Assembly: GCA_964023205.1 (NCBI GenBank)
Contig: OZ026848.1
Location: 5,818,501-5,882,500 of the forward strand
Direction of reading: 5' to 3'
Source: Lutraria lutraria
Taxonomy: Eukaryota > Mollusca > Bivalvia > Venerida > Mactridae
DNA length: 64,000 bases
Every line of letters begins with the position of its first letter. Position 1 is the stretch's first letter. A program made the position numbers and the translations under genes. Under the pieces are notes generated by a model, which saw only the letters and a list, made by a program, of their open reading frames with translations, did no database searches and had not been told where the DNA came from. Shown here in pieces: positions 62,120 to 64,000 of this stretch.

Positions 62120-64000
62120 TATGCCCATTAAACCACCATTTGGGCAAAACCCGTCTAAGGGGGGGAGGGGGTTATATAATGCATGTCTTATTTTCAAGTT
62201 GACCTAAATGGAAATACAGAAATCATAGAATAGACAAATGCAGAAAGGAATGACCCTTGTTATGAGATGGCCTGAAAATTGAGGTTGTCTCCGCGTGGTG
62301 TTTAAGAACATAATGAACGACCCTTTTTACCAAAGTAGATTCATAAACGATGATAATAAACAGCCCTTGATTGGCTTTAGTACCCTTCAGCTGAAGTGAC
62401 TTGTCATGATTATTGACATTTCTATTATCGAAAGGATGAAATTAAGTCTCATAGACTGACTGCACAAGTCAACGACCACTTTCATTCCGTACGTAGACAC
62501 ATTATTAAAAATAGAGAGAAAAAAACGAGAACAACCACGTATGCAACTTTCTTTAATAAATGAAATTATTATTGCTTTCAGTCAGTTGTTTATGCGGTGA
62601 CGGCTTTGTAAAATAATTGCATACCATTTGAACGTCTCATGCATTTACAGTCTTTTGTACAAGTCACTTTAACAAAGTAATGTTATTTTCATGTCAAGAT
62701 CTCAAGAGCGATGAGATGTTTCGAGGTGTTTCAATTGCTACCGGTCATATAGCAAAAGAGAACGAAAGCGGAAATTGAATACATTACTCAAACGAATCCA
62801 TTGTTTTTATATGATTATATTTCTCACTGGACGAATAACGAAAGATTTTCCGATTCAAATGATCTCAATTGATATCATGGTTTTAATGTTTGTCTTGATA
62901 GGAATAAAGGAAATGAAATTAAAGAAGAAGCTATTTGGATCAACAATGCCCTTGGGCGAACAGTTGTGAGAAATGTGTTGTAACGATAATATCTTAAGTG
63001 TTATGAGTTAAATGCTGATGCTGTGAACCATTGGATGAACGCGTAATAAATGTATCCAGATTTCAACATAGATACAGATCTGTCTAGCTTTCATCACTCA
63101 AAATAGTATTGACTTGAATACCAGTGACAGAGGCAGCTGTTATCTTAACAACGCTTTAAGGGCATCTAACCCTTTCACAATACCAGTTCGTTATCGCATT
63201 GATGACAATTAACGTTCCATCGGTTTTTGCATTAAATTTCCATTTAAGTTTTTTTACTGAAAACATACAGTTATGTTACTTTCGGTTCATTATTGTAGTG
63301 GTTACGTACACATTTCTATTTAGACCAAAACAAATATAGCACTTACAATCCAATTTAAATGGAAGCTTAAAAGTAGTTTACTCAAAACGGTTTCAATACC
63401 TAACAGATGCATTAGATGTTTCAATATGTTAAGCCCTCTTATTGTACATTACGCTAATGCATATTGATCAGGTTTCTTTACTCTTGGCACTAATTTACCT
63501 TATGCAAGAGCTCATGTGTTTATTCTGACGATCTTATCAAATGATCCATTTATATTTAAGTTACCAGCCCCGGTCAAATCATCACAATTTGTAGCAATTC
63601 TTTATTTCAATTCATTTCAATTTATTCTAATTCATTTATTGTGGCATTAAAGGCCTCCTCCGACCCACACACAAAATATATACAATATTATTTGTTACAT
63701 TTATTAAACAAATGCTTTATGAAGTGTACCCCCCTGAATTTCACATTTCGAATCGATGATATTTCATTTTACACTTCTACATGTACGTTAATTGTTAGCA
63801 ACGTGTTCACATGAAGAAAGCTTGCATTTAGTCATTTCAAACCAGTCTTGAAATACATGCGTACAAACAAATAAAGGAGTTTTACCCGAATGATGTTGAA
63901 TCAGATTAAACCATGGGTTGTTCAACTACGGTTTTTCGTTTTGATTATTACACATTAAACATTCGGAAATTCAACATAAAAATATTATTCAGAAAAAAAA
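62120..64000. other. Gene-free stretch to the window end
   Basis: A G-rich run (gggggggaggggg) lies at 62159-62170. The 64-codon frame at 62775-62969 lacks motifs. At 63600-63650 the 'attcatttcaatttattctaattcattt' region is low-complexity. Confidence 0.35.

Overview
The window reads as AT-rich nuclear DNA of an animal, most likely a marine bivalve mollusc. No long bacterial-type gene, operon, rRNA or CRISPR array is visible. The bivalve assignment rests on dispersed repeats that I recognise from memory as common in bivalve genomes: tRNA-headed SINEs at 41660-41935 and 61860-62115, the 'gtctgtctgtc ... gggacattgtgtt ... aacacatcttgtt' family at 39656-39892, and the 'gtgacctttaactttgacct' family at 15060-15400. 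None of this was checked against a database.

Host genes are sparse. The best case is a first coding exon at 26970-27176 (+): 69 codons ending exactly at a GTAAGT donor in phase 0, with a TGACGTCA site 57 bases upstream of the ATG. Its downstream exons were not found, so the AT-rich DNA to the right is probably intron. Weaker coding candidates lie on the minus strand at 21602-21850, 22190-22465 and 26122-26625. A protein-like but broken minus-strand stretch lies at 14398-14770.

Most recognisable content is mobile DNA, and several insertions can be delimited to the base by target-site duplications (TSDs). The main one is a 2585-bp element at 9942-12526 with 415-461 bp inverted repeats and a 5-bp TSD. 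Each inverted repeat carries a complete mini first exon (ATG...CAG|GTAAGT), and the interior holds a basic KSP-repeat reading frame. A 711-bp element at 54095-54805 has an 8-bp TSD. A 72-bp element at 53244-53315 has a perfect 16-bp inverted repeat and a 9-bp TSD, with a smaller relative at 58172-58214. Several TA-flanked MITEs (4214-4399, 37040-37215, 43896-44153, 55365-55528, 57482-57648) complete the DNA-transposon set. Retroelement remains are a LINE-type reverse transcriptase fragment (1093-1290, minus) and seven tRNA-derived SINE-like copies.

Two tandem arrays stand out: four 65-69 bp units at 25501-25766 and about ten 25-27 bp units at 32027-32296.

Region by region: 1-9.9 kb, repeats and a retroelement relic; 9.9-12.5 kb, the long-inverted-repeat element; 13.6-15.4 kb, GC-richer decayed protein-like DNA plus a bivalve repeat; 15.6-25.5 kb, mostly featureless; 25.5-27.2 kb, tandem repeat, divergent ORFs and the first exon; 27.2-53 kb, AT-rich intron or intergenic DNA dotted with repeats; 53-58.3 kb, a cluster of small DNA transposons; 58.3-64 kb, SINEs and featureless DNA.
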